Shown: positions 35,575 to 50,133, numbered from the stretch's first letter. The stretch is 64,000 nt of DNA from Oxyruncus cristatus (GCA_013399855.1 VXAY01005020.1:620001-684000), one strand, 5' to 3'. Numbers and translations: made by a program. Notes: generated from the sequence alone by a model not told the origin.

Positions 35575-38344
35575 CCAGTCAAGTTTCTGACCTGATCTTA
35601 AATCATGCCTTTATGGTAAGAACTTGATATCAGTCCATCCTCTACTTAAACTGCTCAGTTTGTACTATGAAAAATAGGGTGGTCTCCTAGTTAAAACATG
35701 AGATTAGGAATAGAGAGACGGCAGTTGCTGGAGGCCTTGGTTGTTTCCCTGAACCCAGGCCTTCAACTGCCTCTTTTCTTCAGTTGTTAAAAGAGTACCT
35801 GAAATCCATCATAATTTTTCAGCTGAAGTACACAGTGTACTTTTATACTGCTCTCTCTGGATAAAATAAACCCAGGCAAAGAGTGCATGGCCATGGGCCA
35901 GTCACTCCCTCAAGGTGGGTGTGCAGTTTACTCTTTGCAACTTTTACACGTGGGTTTGTGTTTCTGAAATTGCAGCTCATCTGACCGGGTGCTTATTGGA
36001 TGTATTGAAAACCCATATTGTGCTATTTTTGTTTACTTTACAGTAATATCAGAGTATATATCCAAAACACTAAAGGTTGGTTTAAGGAACTGGGCACAGT
36101 CAGTATTTATATACTTGACAATGGTTCAATTACAAAAATATTCTTACTTCCTGCCATCACATAATCCGATAAAATTACTGATGACCACATAGACCAACAG
36201 ATCATTTCCCTTAATTTCAGAGGCACTCTGAAGAACAAACCAGAAGAGGTAAGTTTTCTCAGAGACAGTTATCTTATTTTTAACTTCTGACATGTTTTCT
36301 TCAAACCCTCTTTGACAGAAGCAGAAGTTCCACTTCCTGCTAACTAGGTTAAGAAAAATTGTGTGGTTTTCTTGCTTCCTCCTGCAAATCACTAAGGTTT
36401 ATAAAACAAAAAAAAATTGCCAAATAATTACAAATACTTTTAGTGATTAGCTAATGGAGATAGGTTTATTGAGTGCTTTATAAATCTTCCCTGTTGGTTT
36501 TGATTATGATCTTCCAAGTTAGTTATACAGATAGGTACTTTTTTTCAAGGATACAGTCCACAGTTTTTCCATTTGAAATGAAAATAATTCCTTGAGGACA
36601 TGTTGACAGACTTCATATGTTAGAGCATAACTAGTATTGTGTGAACATGCAGGAAAGGGTGGGGTGCTCAATAACTTGTCCCACATATATTTGTCTGTCT
36701 CCTGTACTGGACACAGTACATTTATGCAGGTCTCATTTAATATTTGACATAAAGCACTGAAATGAAAAAAAAGAAAAAACTGTCACTTATTGCAATAGAT
36801 CTATCTTCAGTCAAAAAGACATTAACAACAAAATACTGGCTTTTCTAATCAAGCAGACAAACACATAGAAGGGAAACTTGTATTAAGTCAAGCACTGGAC
36901 TGGGAAAATTAAATTCAGTTGTACCTTGGCAGTAGATGGTAAAAATGTTTGAACAGGTCTTCAACTGCTTCAGTTCCTCACCTGTAAAATGAGACTGAAA
37001 AATCTCCGTCTCACAGCCATGTCAGAAATTCCCTTAAATTTCTGCAAAACAAAGGTACCACAGCATTGGGAAATTGTTGAATCAACTGAATTGAAGTCAG
37101 ATTGAACAAACAAGATCTGCCACGGGAGTGTTACCACATCTGAACTATGTGTTATACAAAGAGTTTATCTCCACAGCCAGGAAACTCACTAGGTTTTCAG
37201 CTACAGAGGTTCTGCTGCCAATGCCATAGAAATCATGGTTATAATATTGTGTTGAAAGGGCACAGCACTAAATGTCAGTGCAGTGCCATTGGCTCAGCAC
37301 AAAGCAGTACCACACAAGCAGGCATCTTTCAGGTTGTTTCTTCAGATACAAGAGGCAGATTTTCAATTCATGGAACACTGTTGAGACCCAGAATCTTAAA
37401 AGACATCTGCACCTTCAAAGGTCTCCCTTTGGATGACTCCTTTAGGGGAAAGGGAGTGATGTAATGGTCCAGTGAGTCAGCCATAACTTTGTGATGGATG
37501 TATACATATAATGAGCTCCCTAAGGAAAAACAAAACACTTTAAAACTCAAAACAGCCAAGAAGACTGGAGTACTTAACTTTTTTAATAGAGGAAATTCAA
37601 AGTGGCTAGGGGAGATAGAATAGAAATTAAACGGACTTATACATAGCTTTTCCTGTCCTACTGCATCCTTGCAGATATTTTGCTTCCAGGTGAGATGGCA
37701 GTAGATTCAGCAGATTTCTGATTTGCATCAAAAACCCTCTCTCCCCTCTGTTCCAAGAAGGTTTGCATGTTCCCTTTTAAGACCACCTGGAAGCTCCTCA
37801 CTGCATCAGGTCCTTCCCTCAGGAAGCTGCATCCTCCCTGTTCTGTGCCGGGACTCCCTTGGCAGTCTGCAAGGTACCTCAGAAATCTTCCCTCCCTTGC
37901 ACTAGCTCCATGATCCCATCGTCTTAAAAGGACTTGACATTGTTATGCATAAAAAGGCAGGTGAAAAAAAATATATAAATTTTTTATAGCAAGAAAGAGC
38001 ACAATGCTATCTTATTCACCTGTGAGATTTTAGTACTAAATTTAATGCTATCATACATTTAGCTTTTTCCAAACACATCCTTGTCATTTCACTCAAGACC
38101 TTTCCCTGGCAGAGTTTAATAATTTTGCACATCTGCTTAGGTTTTCCAGATGTCCTGCAGCCTGCTTCTTGCTAGAGTACTGTACTTCCAGAAATGTCAC
38201 TCGTGACCAGTGTGTCTTCACGGATCACCTTTATAATGCATCCATTGAAGACTTGATGAGTTGACACATGGGACTACTGCACATTAAATCCAAGCCATCC
38301 TGAAAGTCCGGGGAGAACATACAAAAAGTAGCAACAGGAGAACA
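35575..38344. other. Anonymous DNA, no gene seen
   Basis: Mostly AT-rich unique sequence. Frames at 37147-37464 (plus) and 36144-36392 (minus) have no recognised domain or splice context. Confidence 0.6.
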
Positions 38345-39071
38345 ATGCCATTCATCTCTGCAGGCTGGGGGCAGAGTGTCTGGAAAGTGGCCCAGCAGAA
38401 AAGGAGCTGGGGGTGCCAGTCGACAGCAGCTGAACATGAGCCCACATGTGCCCAGGTGGCCAAGAAGGCCAATGACACCTGTCTTGTGTCAGAAATTGTG
38501 TCCAGCAGGACCAGGGCAATGACCTTCCCTCTGTACTCTGCAGTCATGAGGCTACACCTCGAATCATGGATTGAGTTTTGGGCCCTCTCTTCAAGAAAGA
38601 CATTGGAGACTGGAGCGTGTCCAGAGAAGAGCAATGGAGCCTAGGAACAGTCTCAAGGAAGTCCTATGAGGAGAGGCTGAGGGAGCTGAAGGGGTTCAGC
38701 CTGGAGAAGAGGGGGCTCAGGGGAAGCACTATCGCTCTCTACAACTACCTGACAGGAGAGTGTAGCCAGATGGGGGTCAGGCTCTGCTCCCAGGTAACCA
38801 GCAACAGAACAAGAGGAAATAGCATCAAGTTGCATCAAGGGAGGTTCAGGTTGTACATCAGGAAAAGTTTCTTCATGGAAAGAGTTGTCAAGCATTGGAA
38901 CGGGCTGCTCAGGGTGGTGGTGGAGCCACCATCTCTGGAGGTGTTCAAGAAACAACTGGACGTGGCATTTAGTGCTGTTGTCTAGTTGACAAGATGGTGA
39001 CTGATCAAAGGTTGAACTTTATAATCCTGGAGGTCTTTTTCAAAGAATGTTTCCATGATTATATGATTCTA
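38345..39071 (+). mobile_element. CR1 LINE 3' part
   Basis: ORF2 C-terminal remnants from GRVSGKWPSRKGAGG-like decayed sequence through AKKAND, a damaged middle, then a cleaner frame at 38578-38985 (SYEERLRELKGFSLEKRGLR and RKSFFMERVVKHWNGLLRVV). The 3' UTR has the TAGTTGACAAGATGGTGACT motif and a weak ATGATTATATGATTCT terminus. It is older than the copies at 17427 and 21441, judging by the number of frame breaks. Confidence 0.92.
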
Positions 39072-39229
39072 ATAGTTCAGAGGGAAAAGAGAGCCCAGAT
39101 TAAGCCTCGGTACACCATCCATGTCACTGTAGGCGTGCAGCAGCCAGTACTGCCCAGCATTTACATCACACAACAGCTCCTCTCACAGCACAGGGCAGCT
39201 ACTGGTTATGTGATATGAGTGCACATAAC

Positions 39230-39476
39230 TGGGTCATGTCCAACCTCTCATCTACCAGCACCCCCAAGTCCTTCTCGGCAGGCCTGCTCTTGGTCTGTTC
39301 ATCCCCCAGCCTGTGTTTGTGCTTGGGATTGCCCCAACCCAGGTGCAGCACCTGGCATGGCACTTGGTCTTGTTGAACCAGTTGAGATTCCCATGCACCA
39401 CTTCTTGAGCTTGATGGTATCCCTCTGGATGGTATCCCACACAGCCAGCTTGGTGTTGGCAATATTCTGCATAACA
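39230..39476 (-). mobile_element. CR1 LINE internal ORF2 fragment
   Basis: Minus-strand CR1 from upstream of the usual 3' piece, containing the complement of [15 protein letters not shown] (39230-39290), [11 protein letters not shown] and the SSSRS-like linker, with several frame breaks. It lies 160 bases after, and opposite to, the CR1 at 38345-39071. Confidence 0.85.
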
Positions 39477-40021
39477 CCCCATGACATGCCCAGACTGTGG
39501 GCAAACATGCCAGATAGCTTTTACGTCAGACATCTAAGACAGAAACAACTGGGGTGCATTTCCTACTCAAACTCTTTAAAAAGACCACAAAATGAGATCA
39601 CTCTGGTGACCTGGCTTTGGATGAACTTCTTTGTTTAAAAATATCTCCTGCCAGTTTGAGAAATCAGATTTAAATATTTCCTTCACAGCAGGCTGAATGA
39701 CTATGTTTTGAGCCACAATGCCCAACAGACTGATGTCAGGAAGTCTTGCTGATTTGAAATGCAACTTTTTATTTGCTTCCTGTAAACTTGTATTTGTTTC
39801 CTCTTAAGAGTTTTCGTAGAGACTGAATCATAAAGATCATGAGCATACATGCTTAGATGTACAGGCATGGCAAAATGGCTTAAGTCAAATTTTTAAATGT
39901 TTGGTAATTTGAAAAGCTCTCTCTGTAATAAAAAGCCCTGAAGATGGGAATACAGAAGCAAAGCCATGTGTAGAGATGATCAAGTATTTCAGATGTAGCA
40001 GCCAGCAACAGCAGTGAGCAC
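39477..40021. other. Anonymous DNA between CR1 fragments
   Basis: AT-rich, with no recognisable element or exon. Confidence 0.6.
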
Positions 40022-40144
40022 ACCAAGGCCAGTTTGGAGGAGCTCTGAGCAACCTGCTCTAGTGAAAAGTGTCCCTGCCCATGGCAGAGGGGTTGGAACT
40101 GGATGATCTTTAAAGTCCCTTCCTACCCAGACCATTCTGTGATT
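40022..40144 (+). mobile_element. CR1 LINE terminal fragment
   Basis: Only the last 120 bases of a CR1: GCTCTGAGCAACCTGCTCTA, GTGTCCCTGCCCATGGCAGA, GGATGATCTTTAAAGTCCCT and a single CATTCTGTGATTG unit. Non-coding. Confidence 0.9.
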
Positions 40145-42380
40145 GCAAGTTAAGGCCTTCCACCTTTAACATACCATCTGTGAAAACTAACCAAAAAAAA
40201 TTTAAATTTGCTTAAGAGTGATTTCCAGGATGTTGAAATTCATCCGCCAGCTGAAAGATTAGCACTGGGTCTCCCAGTAAGTACCACTGTGACTTCTCGA
40301 GGCTCAGCTCCACTTTAGACAGATAAAAGATTGAATACATTTTCTTACATCATTGCAAAAAGAAAAAATTAAAATGCCTTAGATTGCTAGCAGGATTCTT
40401 TGGCTTATTGGAAAAGATAATAAAAACATGTCAGAAAAGTGCCCAATCTGCAGACTTTTAAAGATCTGGTGCAGCACTTGTGAAAGTTAAGGATTGCATT
40501 AGTTCAAATGCACATCCTTTTGGGTTCATAATTTTAGTGTATCTCTGACGCAGAGTGAGCTGTGGTTTTCTATTTGAATTTCCATTAGGACCCCTCCCTC
40601 TTTTCATTCATACCCGAAACATTCAAATCTCTGGTCTGTGAACTAGGACTAGATTGCCTGGAGAGAAGCAAGCATGACTTCCACAACCAACCAGGATTCA
40701 AGATCAGAAGGGCCGCTCCTTTCAAGTCATCCTGAGGCTGAAAGTCAAAAAGAATAAAAAAAACATAAAGTAAGCGTGGCTCTTTATCTCCCATACTGCT
40801 CAAAGTGCCATGTCTCACTCAATCACTTCTGACGAAACAAAACCCTGGCTTGAAGGAATGCGTTGTTTTAACTCTACTCAAAGCCTGCTCCATCTTATTA
40901 CAACAAACTCTATGTTGGCTTGAAGAAGTTCTTTCAGTGCCTTCCCATTACGCTTCTGAGATGCATTTTGTATTCTGTGTAAGTTTTCTACACACTAACT
41001 CACACTTCACTAGCTGAAGCACACTGCCTCTTCTGTATTGCCATCTCTCAGGAAATACTCCAGTGAAGCAGTCTCTGAGACAGCCATGTGTAATGCAAGA
41101 CCTTAACTATTGCAACTACAATAGATGAGTCAAAGATTCAGAAATTCAGCAAGGTGAGCCAGACAACAAATTTCATATGAAACTTCTCTTTTTTACCTGG
41201 AATTATTGATTTTTTGCGTTGCTAATTCCCAATACCTTTTGGCAAAAAACTCCTAAGTAACCCTATATATCAAAAAATTATATTAGTATTATCATTATCT
41301 TAGCAAACAGAGAATAGTAAATTAATAAATCAGCTATCAGCAAGCCTGTATTTTGTTGTCACAGTACTTCTCTGCATTATATACATATTTTTTCTAGGGT
41401 TGTATTTTGGTATAATGGATATACATTGAATAATATAAAATGTTATATTTCCAGCAGATTTATTCAGGTATTGTGAGCTTTTATGATGAACTCAGTCATA
41501 TTTGTTTACTTAATTTCCTTTATTTGCATTATTAAGAAAGAAGTATATAATCTATAAAAATACAGGTTTATTTCTCTCTGGTTTATCTCAGTTAAGTTTT
41601 ATAAAAACATTGCTTGATCATGGTGAATAGATTGAATTAATTTAGTTGTCTTGCAGCTATAGAACAGATAGGTAGTGTCAGATCCTTGCAATGTAACACA
41701 GTTCACACCTGCAGAGGAATGTCTGGACACTACATATCACATGTTCTCTGTCACTTCTGATGGGATCAGCCCAGTGTAAGTGCAGCAAGACCCTTTGCAG
41801 TGGGAACCACTCCAGCAAGAAGGAGATTACAGCCCCAGGCAAAGGAGAGTAAAGGAGCCACCTTCCTGCCCAGCAATCCTCTGAGCTACCTCCTCTGCTG
41901 AGATCAGTCTGCTCACAGCTGGCAATCATATTTTAGGGAATAAACCAATGGCCAACCAAGACCAAATTATTCACAGAGCAGGACAAAATTCTGATTTTCT
42001 CTAATTCTCACAGCCTAATGCCAAGCTCAGTCAAACCATTACACTCTGACTGTAAATCACCTTCCTTGTCAACAGTACTTTAGTTAATATTAGTTATTGC
42101 AAGGATTAGAAATAAGCATTCAGTAATAAACTGCACATCACATTAATCAGCAGCAGCCTGTTAGCAAACTTTTCAAAAGCTAAAGTGGTATTGACAGATA
42201 CAGTTCCCATTTGCAAATTACTGCTATTTCCACCTGCTGCTTATATATAAAGCCTGTCAAGTTTGCATAGTTACAAATATAGCAAATTTGTCCCCCTCTA
42301 AAATTGCCGTTTGAATAGAGCAGTAATGGATCTTGTTGAAACAAGTTCTTCCTAGTATGAGGGCGTCAATAGCCGTGCAT

Positions 42381-42432
42381 ACTATATATAATTATATATA
42401 TATATATAATATATATATAACATATATATGTT
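42381..42432. repeat. TA microsatellite
   Basis: Mostly (TA)n with small interruptions over about 50 bases. Self-complementary and length-unstable. Confidence 0.9.
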
Positions 42433-45400
42433 ATTTCAATTTATGTGGTTTGTACGCAAAAACCACCGTTCTACCTTTTCAGAAAATATGTAAAAATTCT
42501 TGGATTGCTGCAAACTATTGTGGAATTATATGCTGCCAAGTTAGGAGAGAAATATTGCTACGCTTATGGATAACCATTCTTAGCCCACTCAGTTGTTATC
42601 ATCTATTTTTAGATTCTAATATGTTCTCGAGCCAGAACATGTCTAAACTTTATCTATACTTTTTTAAACTGCCAGTCATAGTTTTCTATGTGCCAACTCC
42701 AGCACTGGAGATTTGTTCTGTATTTGCATCGGAATTACCTAATTAATAGTGAAAATGTCACATCCTCTGACTCAGCCTGTTTCTTTGTTTTGGAAAATGT
42801 AGAATGGTTTCTGAGGGATGGATAGTGTTTGCCCCTTTTTTCATAATAACTGAAAATCACACAGAATAAATATAAAATCCTGAAGGAACAAGTTAAAATC
42901 ACAGGAGAAGCAAGTATCAAGCATAAGAAAAACCCGGTGTTTCTGTGCCCCTAGATAAATGAAATGCCTCCCCCTTGCAAAAAAAAAAAAAAAAAAATAA
43001 TAGGGGTTTTGTTCAAAACTCTTTCTCTCCAAAGATCTCATCATTCCGTATGACTCATCCTTTACGTGGTCAGGGGAAAAAAGGAGATGTGCAGAACTGT
43101 ATTATTACGTGCAAGCTAGAGTCACTCCTTGAACTTAGCCAAGTGTGAGGAACTATAAAATTCCTACAAGAGAGGATGTGTAAGAGAGTAGCTGTTAAGT
43201 AAGTCACCATAAGCATTTCATTCTTTAGGAAAAACACTGGACACCATTTTACTATTTCAACAAAACCTGTGATTTTTCCTGCAAACCGGGTCTTGTGCAA
43301 CAGGGTGGGAGTTAAACTCCCAGAGGTTACTGGGATTTATTCCCATCTTGAGCTGAAATTTACCCACCCATAGAACATTTTTAAAAAGTATGTTTTCAAG
43401 GTATTGAAATACCTAACGGCAGGGAGGAAGCAGAGGGGTATTATCTCTGGGCCTAAATCATGTTGAATAGTGTCATGAGCAATCTAAGCTAATTTTGCAA
43501 TTCTAGGAGACTGTGGATGCAGAGGTAAGTGACCAGAGCAGCCAGCAGCAGCAAAATATTCTAACTAAACCATGGCCATATATGAGCCCTCACTGCTCTC
43601 TCCTGATTTCTTTTGCACTTTCCCAACCGGAGTGTCACCTGGGGTCCAGTTTTGCTCTTCCTCCCTGAGCTTCTACCCCAAGGGGTCCAACTGAAAATAC
43701 CAGATATGCCCCCTGCCTCCTGCCATCATCCCTGTTAAATTACTCCATGGCAAACACAAAATATCACCCTGGGTCAGAAAATGTCATGGCCTTCACAAGG
43801 CCTCTGTTTCTTTCTTGATTGTTTTCAGGGACCTAATCTTTTTTTTTCTCCTCTGAATTTCTATTTGAGATACATGAGACTCCCAGAATACTCTTGCTTT
43901 TCTTCTTTTCTTTTCCATCCCATTAATACACAGGCTATTGTCACTGTCTTTCAAAACCTGGAGGAAAAAAAAAAGTCAGTCCCACTTTTCTATGTATTTG
44001 CATGTCTCTCATATGCCAGAATACCTTTGCTCAGTGCATTAATGTATATAAAACTGAACATGAAAACAAACAACAAAATATTACTCAGAACATGTTTTCA
44101 CAGTGCTATAATATGTCTTGATTAAATATCCAAAGATTTATAGATATCTGGAAAAAACAGAAAGCTCTAAAATAAAGAAGTTTGAAGCCTGAGGTATATC
44201 TGATGGATTTAGGTAGTTATGTCTGAAAATTAAGCCTCAGTCTTCTCCAAGTCACATAACTAAAGCTACTTTGTATTTCAATCCTACAAAGAGCTACATA
44301 ATTCACTGGCTACTGTCCTGCAAAGTAATTTCCTCTCTTTGTTTTCCATACTTGAATTTTCATATCTTTTCCAACATTTTGTGCTTCGAATGAGTCAAGT
44401 ACGGCAATTTTTTCCAGAATGGTCCTTTTTTTTCCATAGATACAGTCTTTATTATCCTCCTTGACTCCGTCTAACACAGATTGCCTGTCAGTGCTCTCAT
44501 AAATTATTATTTTGTACAATTTTATAACTGATGACTAAAAAGGATTAAATGAGGCAATTTGTGCTAAACTGACAAGTATTCCTGAAGAATAGAAGCATCT
44601 ATTTAAAATTTTGAATGTAACTAAGACATATGTGAAAAACACAGAAAAAAATCCCATTTGTTTATCAGTTATAATTATTCTGCAGAGAAGTGAAATTCAA
44701 CATGTCTCTTACAATTGGTCCTTCCAATTAAGCCAGGATTCTTCTAGCCAGGATTGTTCCCATACAGATATCATGTACCATAGAAAGTTCTGCATATATG
44801 ATGCGTCTCTGTCAGCAGAGAATGCTGTGGCTAATTTTTAAACCAATTTCAGTGCAGGACCCTTGTGTTCCTATCCAACTATTATTTGTTTATCAAGGTG
44901 ATAAAGGGTGAGGAAATAATCCAGTAGCAGGTCCCAGACATTATGTTTGGAAAGAACTATTCTCAGATTAGGTCTGCAAGAAAAATTACTGGAAATACTG
45001 GCATTTGTAGATTGTGCCTCCAATATCCCAAATAAGAGGTAAAGGATGAGCAATTCAAAATACAGAGAGCACATCCAAGGGTCAAGCAAAGGTTTCTATT
45101 TTCAGGAAGATATATTTTTAGTGTGGACCAAAAGAGAATGGAACAGAGAAAGAAATAATCTGTTCATGTTAAGACAGATGGACTTTGTGACCGAATATGT
45201 AGATATTTGGATTTAGGGACTTTGAAAATAATTTCTTTACAGCATTTCTACTGTCCCGTTCAAAATTGAGTTTTAAAACTTTGTGTCAATAAAATGTCAG
45301 GCAATAAGAGTTCAATGGAGATTTTAATCCTACTTCAAAAGAGTATCTCTCACTTGTGGGTAAACACTGCTGTCCTTTGATTCAATTTTCAGCTATGGTG

Positions 45401-46986
45401 AAATTCCTGAAGAATCCTCTGCCACTTAAAAAAATTACTGGTTGATTCCACACTCTACAGTTATGCAACTATTTCATACTAGATAAGTCCTCCTTCAAAT
45501 CTTCATAATTCTCTTGTGTAAAATATTAATATAGCAATTACTACTGCAAATCCATGAAGTTTCCACTGTCTTAAAGGTACTCCAGAAGCACTTTTGCAGA
45601 TTCGAAATTATCATCCTGATTTTGATATCTTGCAGCTCCTCGACTGACTTAGTCATCTCTTCACAGCAGAATGTCAGCCAAGAAATGTCTAGGCCAAGTT
45701 TACTACGTGGTGTTAGAGAAACCACAGCAAAGCTGAGGATGCACATGTTGTGCCTTTGGAGGGACAGCTACATAGGCTGGTATCTAAATATAGCAACTGG
45801 GGGGATTAGGACTACTGAAAGAGCTGGAGTGTGTCTGGCCTGCTGGATCTATATTCTCTCTATAGGTAAAAGATTGCCAAAGTCATCAAACCACCAGTCA
45901 AGTCAATGTAGAAAAAGAGTACTTCTCTGGGAATCCTGGGAATTTTGAGATGGGATTAGAAACTTTCACAGTTTAAACTTTACGGGTGCTTTTCTACGTG
46001 TAGTCTGTACTCCCTGGACTTCCTCTTCTCTCCCTACACTTTTTTCTCACAGATTTTGAACTGAAAGTAGGTGATGCTTTATGCAGATGTTTATGCAGCC
46101 ATAAGTAAAATTGAAACATTGCACAAATCACCATGAAGCTCATGGACTGCAAAAGAAAGAAAAGTTTTTCGCAGGATCCCAAAGGAACCAGACACCATGG
46201 GGCAAGCAAAATGCCACAGAGGCAGATACTTGGGTCCTTTCAGTTCCTTATTATAAATCTGTACATGCAACTCACCAGAAGTATATTTTAGAGCAGAGAT
46301 GACAGATCCTGTGGCCATGCTTTGTCTCTTTCAGCTTTGCCGTTCAGGCCCTTCTCTTTCCACTTTGGCCAATTGCTATATCTGTGCCCTTTTCTCCTTG
46401 AGTCCCTCTCCATATTTCAGCATTACTTTAAATTCAGTTGTTGATGTACAGCACCATGAGCCAAAGCCTGATCTCATGGAAGTGGGTGGTCGCTCTGCAA
46501 CTGCCCTTTAAGGAACCATTTGGTCTTTACTTCATTGCCTATTGTTTCTCCAGTATGAAAAAACACAATATTTTATAGTTGTCTCTCTGAGAGTATAATG
46601 AGCAATCATTTTGTGACATGGGCATTATATTTATAGTCACAAAGACAAACTCATACTTCAGCTACAGCCAAGTAACACTGAAATGTTCATGCTTTCTTGC
46701 TGAGCAAAATTTCACCTGTCTTTCCAAATTTCTCCCTTCACTGATTTTCTGTCACAGTCTCCAATTCCTCCTTTTACTTTGGCTTCTAGTTCTGAAGAAA
46801 AAGAAATCCAAATACGTTGGATTAAAAGTTTTAATGGAAAATGCTTTTTTAATGGTGTGTTTTTCCATTTCATGTGAAATGCTTCCTTTCACAGTTGAAA
46901 GGTTATAGAGATATCTGATTTTAACAACAACCCCCTTCATTTAGAACAAGATAAAACAAAGAAGAAAACAGATGTTTCAGACACTT

Positions 46987-47119
46987 TGGAACAAAAAAAA
47001 ACCAAACAACCTTCTCTTTAGTTATTCAAAATCAGTTATGTAGAAAAAAAGTCTCTTATTTGGAACAAATAAAAAACCCCACCACGTTTTCTTTTGTTAT
47101 TCAAAATCAGTTATTTAGT
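46987..47119 (+). repeat. Imperfect 57-60 bp tandem duplication
   Basis: 46987-47043 and 47060-47119 both run TTGGAACAAA, A-rich, CCAC/CAAC, TTCT, TTATTCAAAATCAGTTAT, then TTTAG or TGTAG. The divergence points to an old local duplication. Confidence 0.75.
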
Positions 47120-49409
47120 TATTTAAAAAATCAGATTTTCATATATAGAAACTGTAGAGTTTTAGGGTTTTCTGTCTTCTTTCTTCATATCCAGATAAAA
47201 CTGTCAATTCATCTTGCACGAAATTATTCATCCCTCCTCTCTGTACTGTGAAAATAGGTGCCCCTTGTACAAGCCAGGTGTTTCGCTGACTCCTTCTCTT
47301 CCTGCATCACCATATCACACTTGGTTCCTCTCATTTTCCCTATTCACCTATTTCTTAGCAGTTTTGGGGCAGTTTGATTAATTCTTTGATAGTGGCGTTA
47401 TAAAAAAAAAAAAAATGAAACACAAAACCTTCTAGCAAAGTGATAGCAGCAAAGAGGCATTTACAGTTCCTATGAAATTTTCATGGCAGGCCTGTAATCA
47501 CAATCGCATAAAGTATGTGATGAATATATATACACACATGCACGCTGCTGCTAAATCAGATGAAGGTAGACGAAACATATCCCACCAGAGTAAACTCCAG
47601 GGCTCCATTGTGCTTTAAGAGTGACTTTGAAGACAAACATTATCTCTCCGAATGTCCCATTCTTCCTTCTTCCTCCCCCAGGTTGTATTGCTGAGCATGA
47701 TGCCATACAGTATGGGATATCCCTGGGCCAGCTGGGGTCAGCTGTGCTAGCTGTGCCCCTTCCCAACTCCTTGTGCACCACCACCCCCGCCCCCTCAGTG
47801 GTGGGTGAGAAGTAGAAAAGGCCTTTACTCTGTGCAACCACTGCTCAGCAACAACAAAGTTATCCCTGAATCATCAACACAAATCCAAAACACAGCCCCA
47901 TACCAGTTACTGTGAAGAAACCTAACCCTACCCCAGCCAAATCCTGCACAACACTGAAACGTTAGTGATACCTACAGTCTGCAGTGGCTGCAATGTGTAT
48001 TTTAGCAAAGACAGATTAAAGGATTCCTATTTAGGTCCTTATGCAAAGCCCATGGTAGTGGAGTTGGTTTTGTTCACTTCTGAACAAACCTTTCTGATGT
48101 GTGAGAGGAATCCAGCACCTACAATAGCCTTCTCATCACAGCTTAAGCTGAGTCAAGAGTCCTTCTCTGCAGCTGCAAAACTGGTGTGAGACTGGAATCA
48201 GGCTTGAGTCAGAAACTTCTTTCTTTCAGACATTAGTAAATGTCATACGCTTCTTTTCAGACAGAAAATTTCCCAATGGTACCTTCACATGGTATTCCCA
48301 TTGCACAATATTTTGGAAAACGGAGTGAAGTAGGATGAAGTTTATTAGTACTCTATGCAATACATATATCACAATGACTTGCATTAGTACCCAGTCACAG
48401 CAGCAGGATAATAATTTCACTTTGTCTTCTGAATAGTTCTGTATTTTCTTTATCAGGAAATGCAATTTATTGTCTTCAATGGAATTTGGATTAGGGCTAA
48501 AATTATTCCAGAGCAGTAGATCTTACACCCTGTGCATATTTAAATACAGATTTATTATTTTTATTCAGATACATATATAACCAATTTTTTAATATAAATA
48601 TACATATATGACCCTATTAGCTTTGAGCATGGGTTAGGTTTCTCTGGTTAAGTAAATTAAGAAAAAGTTAAGAAACTGTAATAAAAACAACAGGATTCAA
48701 TTCTGCTTCTGGATCCAGCAGCTAGACCGTAGTCCTACCAAGGGTGTCTCAGAAGTCACTGAAGTCAAGCCATAAATATCTTTAGGAGATCATCATGACA
48801 ATGATGGTAACACTTCTCCATAGATCTTAGCAAGGAGTCAAGTTGCCCTGAAGAAAAGGCACAGAAACAGGACTAAGACTGACCTCTATAAGGAGAAAAT
48901 ATCAGAATAGCAGGATCAGATCAGCATTTCTACATCATCCAAGCAAGGAGTTTTCAATTGTGGTTACTGGCACTTGTGCAAGAGCGTGCAATGATAAAAC
49001 GAGTCTTTGTTTTAAACACACCAACTTCTTATTCTCTTTCAACCTCAGAACAGGGTTTTTTTTCTGATGGGTCATTGTTACAGTGCTACGTGGATTAGCT
49101 TCTGTTTTAATAAAATATAGTAGTTTTTTTGATTATATACCACAAACGGCATACATACATGAAAGAGGAATGTGGCTCATGACTGAGTCTTAGTGGTCTC
49201 CAGCCCTTCTCTATGGTTTTTCTGACTAAATCGTAACAAAGAACAGGAAAAAGAAAGAACAATGCCCAACCTATAGACAAATCCTGATTCTATGCTGAAC
49301 TAGAGACAGAATTTTTGCCCCCAAATACAGGGCTAAAAATATATTGCTGTATTTGGTTCACTCTTCTAATGGGACTAATTTAATACTACATGGTAGAATG
49401 GGGATGGGA

Positions 49410-49543
49410 CTCAACGGGGTACAATTTGCATGGGACTCTGAACAACCCGGTCTACTGGAAGGTGTCCCTGTCTACGTCAGGGAGGTTGGAATGAGATGGT
49501 CTTTAAGGTCCCTTCCAACTCCAAACCTTTATATAATTCTATG
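49410..49543 (+). mobile_element. CR1 LINE terminal fragment
   Basis: Terminal CR1 piece with GGAAGGTGTCCCTGTCTACG, GATGGTCTTTAAGGTCCCTT and a degraded TATAATTCTATG end. Confidence 0.88.
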
Positions 49544-50133
49544 TTAAAAATATTTTCTGCACACAGAGGAGATCCAACATAAAATCCACATCTGATTCAG
49601 TAACGAGGAAAGAAAAGGAATTGCTAGCTTAAAAAAAGAAACACTTCTGAACATGGTCAGGTTTTAATTTTTGATTAGCAATGTGTCTGGCCTCTGTTAA
49701 GTGCAACAGGAGGATTTCAGCTGGGAAGGTGTGTAAGGACAGTGGAAGGTGCAAGGTCCCAGCGAAGCAGAGCCAATCTCACAGCTTATTGATATCTCAC
49801 CCTGATCATTTTTCCAGTGACAGTAAGTACAGCTCTGTCTTGCCTCACAAAACTTCACTGAAGGCATTAAAACTACTAGTCTTTGATGGAAAAAAGTACA
49901 GTCAGCAGAGTGCAATTCATATCCATTTCTCTTTTTGTCTGCTCGTGGAAGACAAACTCAGAAAGCAAATTGCAAATGGATCCCTATGCCTACTCATGGA
50001 TGTTCCTGAAGCTGGAAACCTGATTTACACTGGTTACTTTCAACAGTATCAATAATCTCTTGTCTTGTTCTCTGAGATTTTCTAGTCTTCTTTCCACAGG
50101 GCTGTATTATAAGATGTTTTTGAGTTATCTAAA
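49544..50133. other. Anonymous DNA with a 124-codon open frame
   Basis: The frame at 49681-50055 (plus) encodes a 124-residue product with no recognised domain, signal or membrane segment. It lies between two CR1 fragments. I do not call it a gene. Confidence 0.5.

Larger units (their letters stand above)
40145..49409. other. Long AT-rich desert, no gene seen
   Basis: More than 9 kb without a CR1 match. It contains a TA microsatellite at about 42381-42432, A runs at about 42979-42997 and 47400-47414, an imperfect tandem duplication at 46987-47119 and AT-rich patches near 41270-41560 and 48540-48610. Frames such as 42333-42746 (which crosses the TA repeat), 43781-44125 and 45622-45948 show no domain. 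Conserved noncoding elements could hide here, but cannot be detected from one sequence. Confidence 0.6.

Noticed and set aside
42333..42746. 137-codon frame with Tyr/Ile repeats
   Set aside because: It is driven by the TA microsatellite; the remainder shows no domain.
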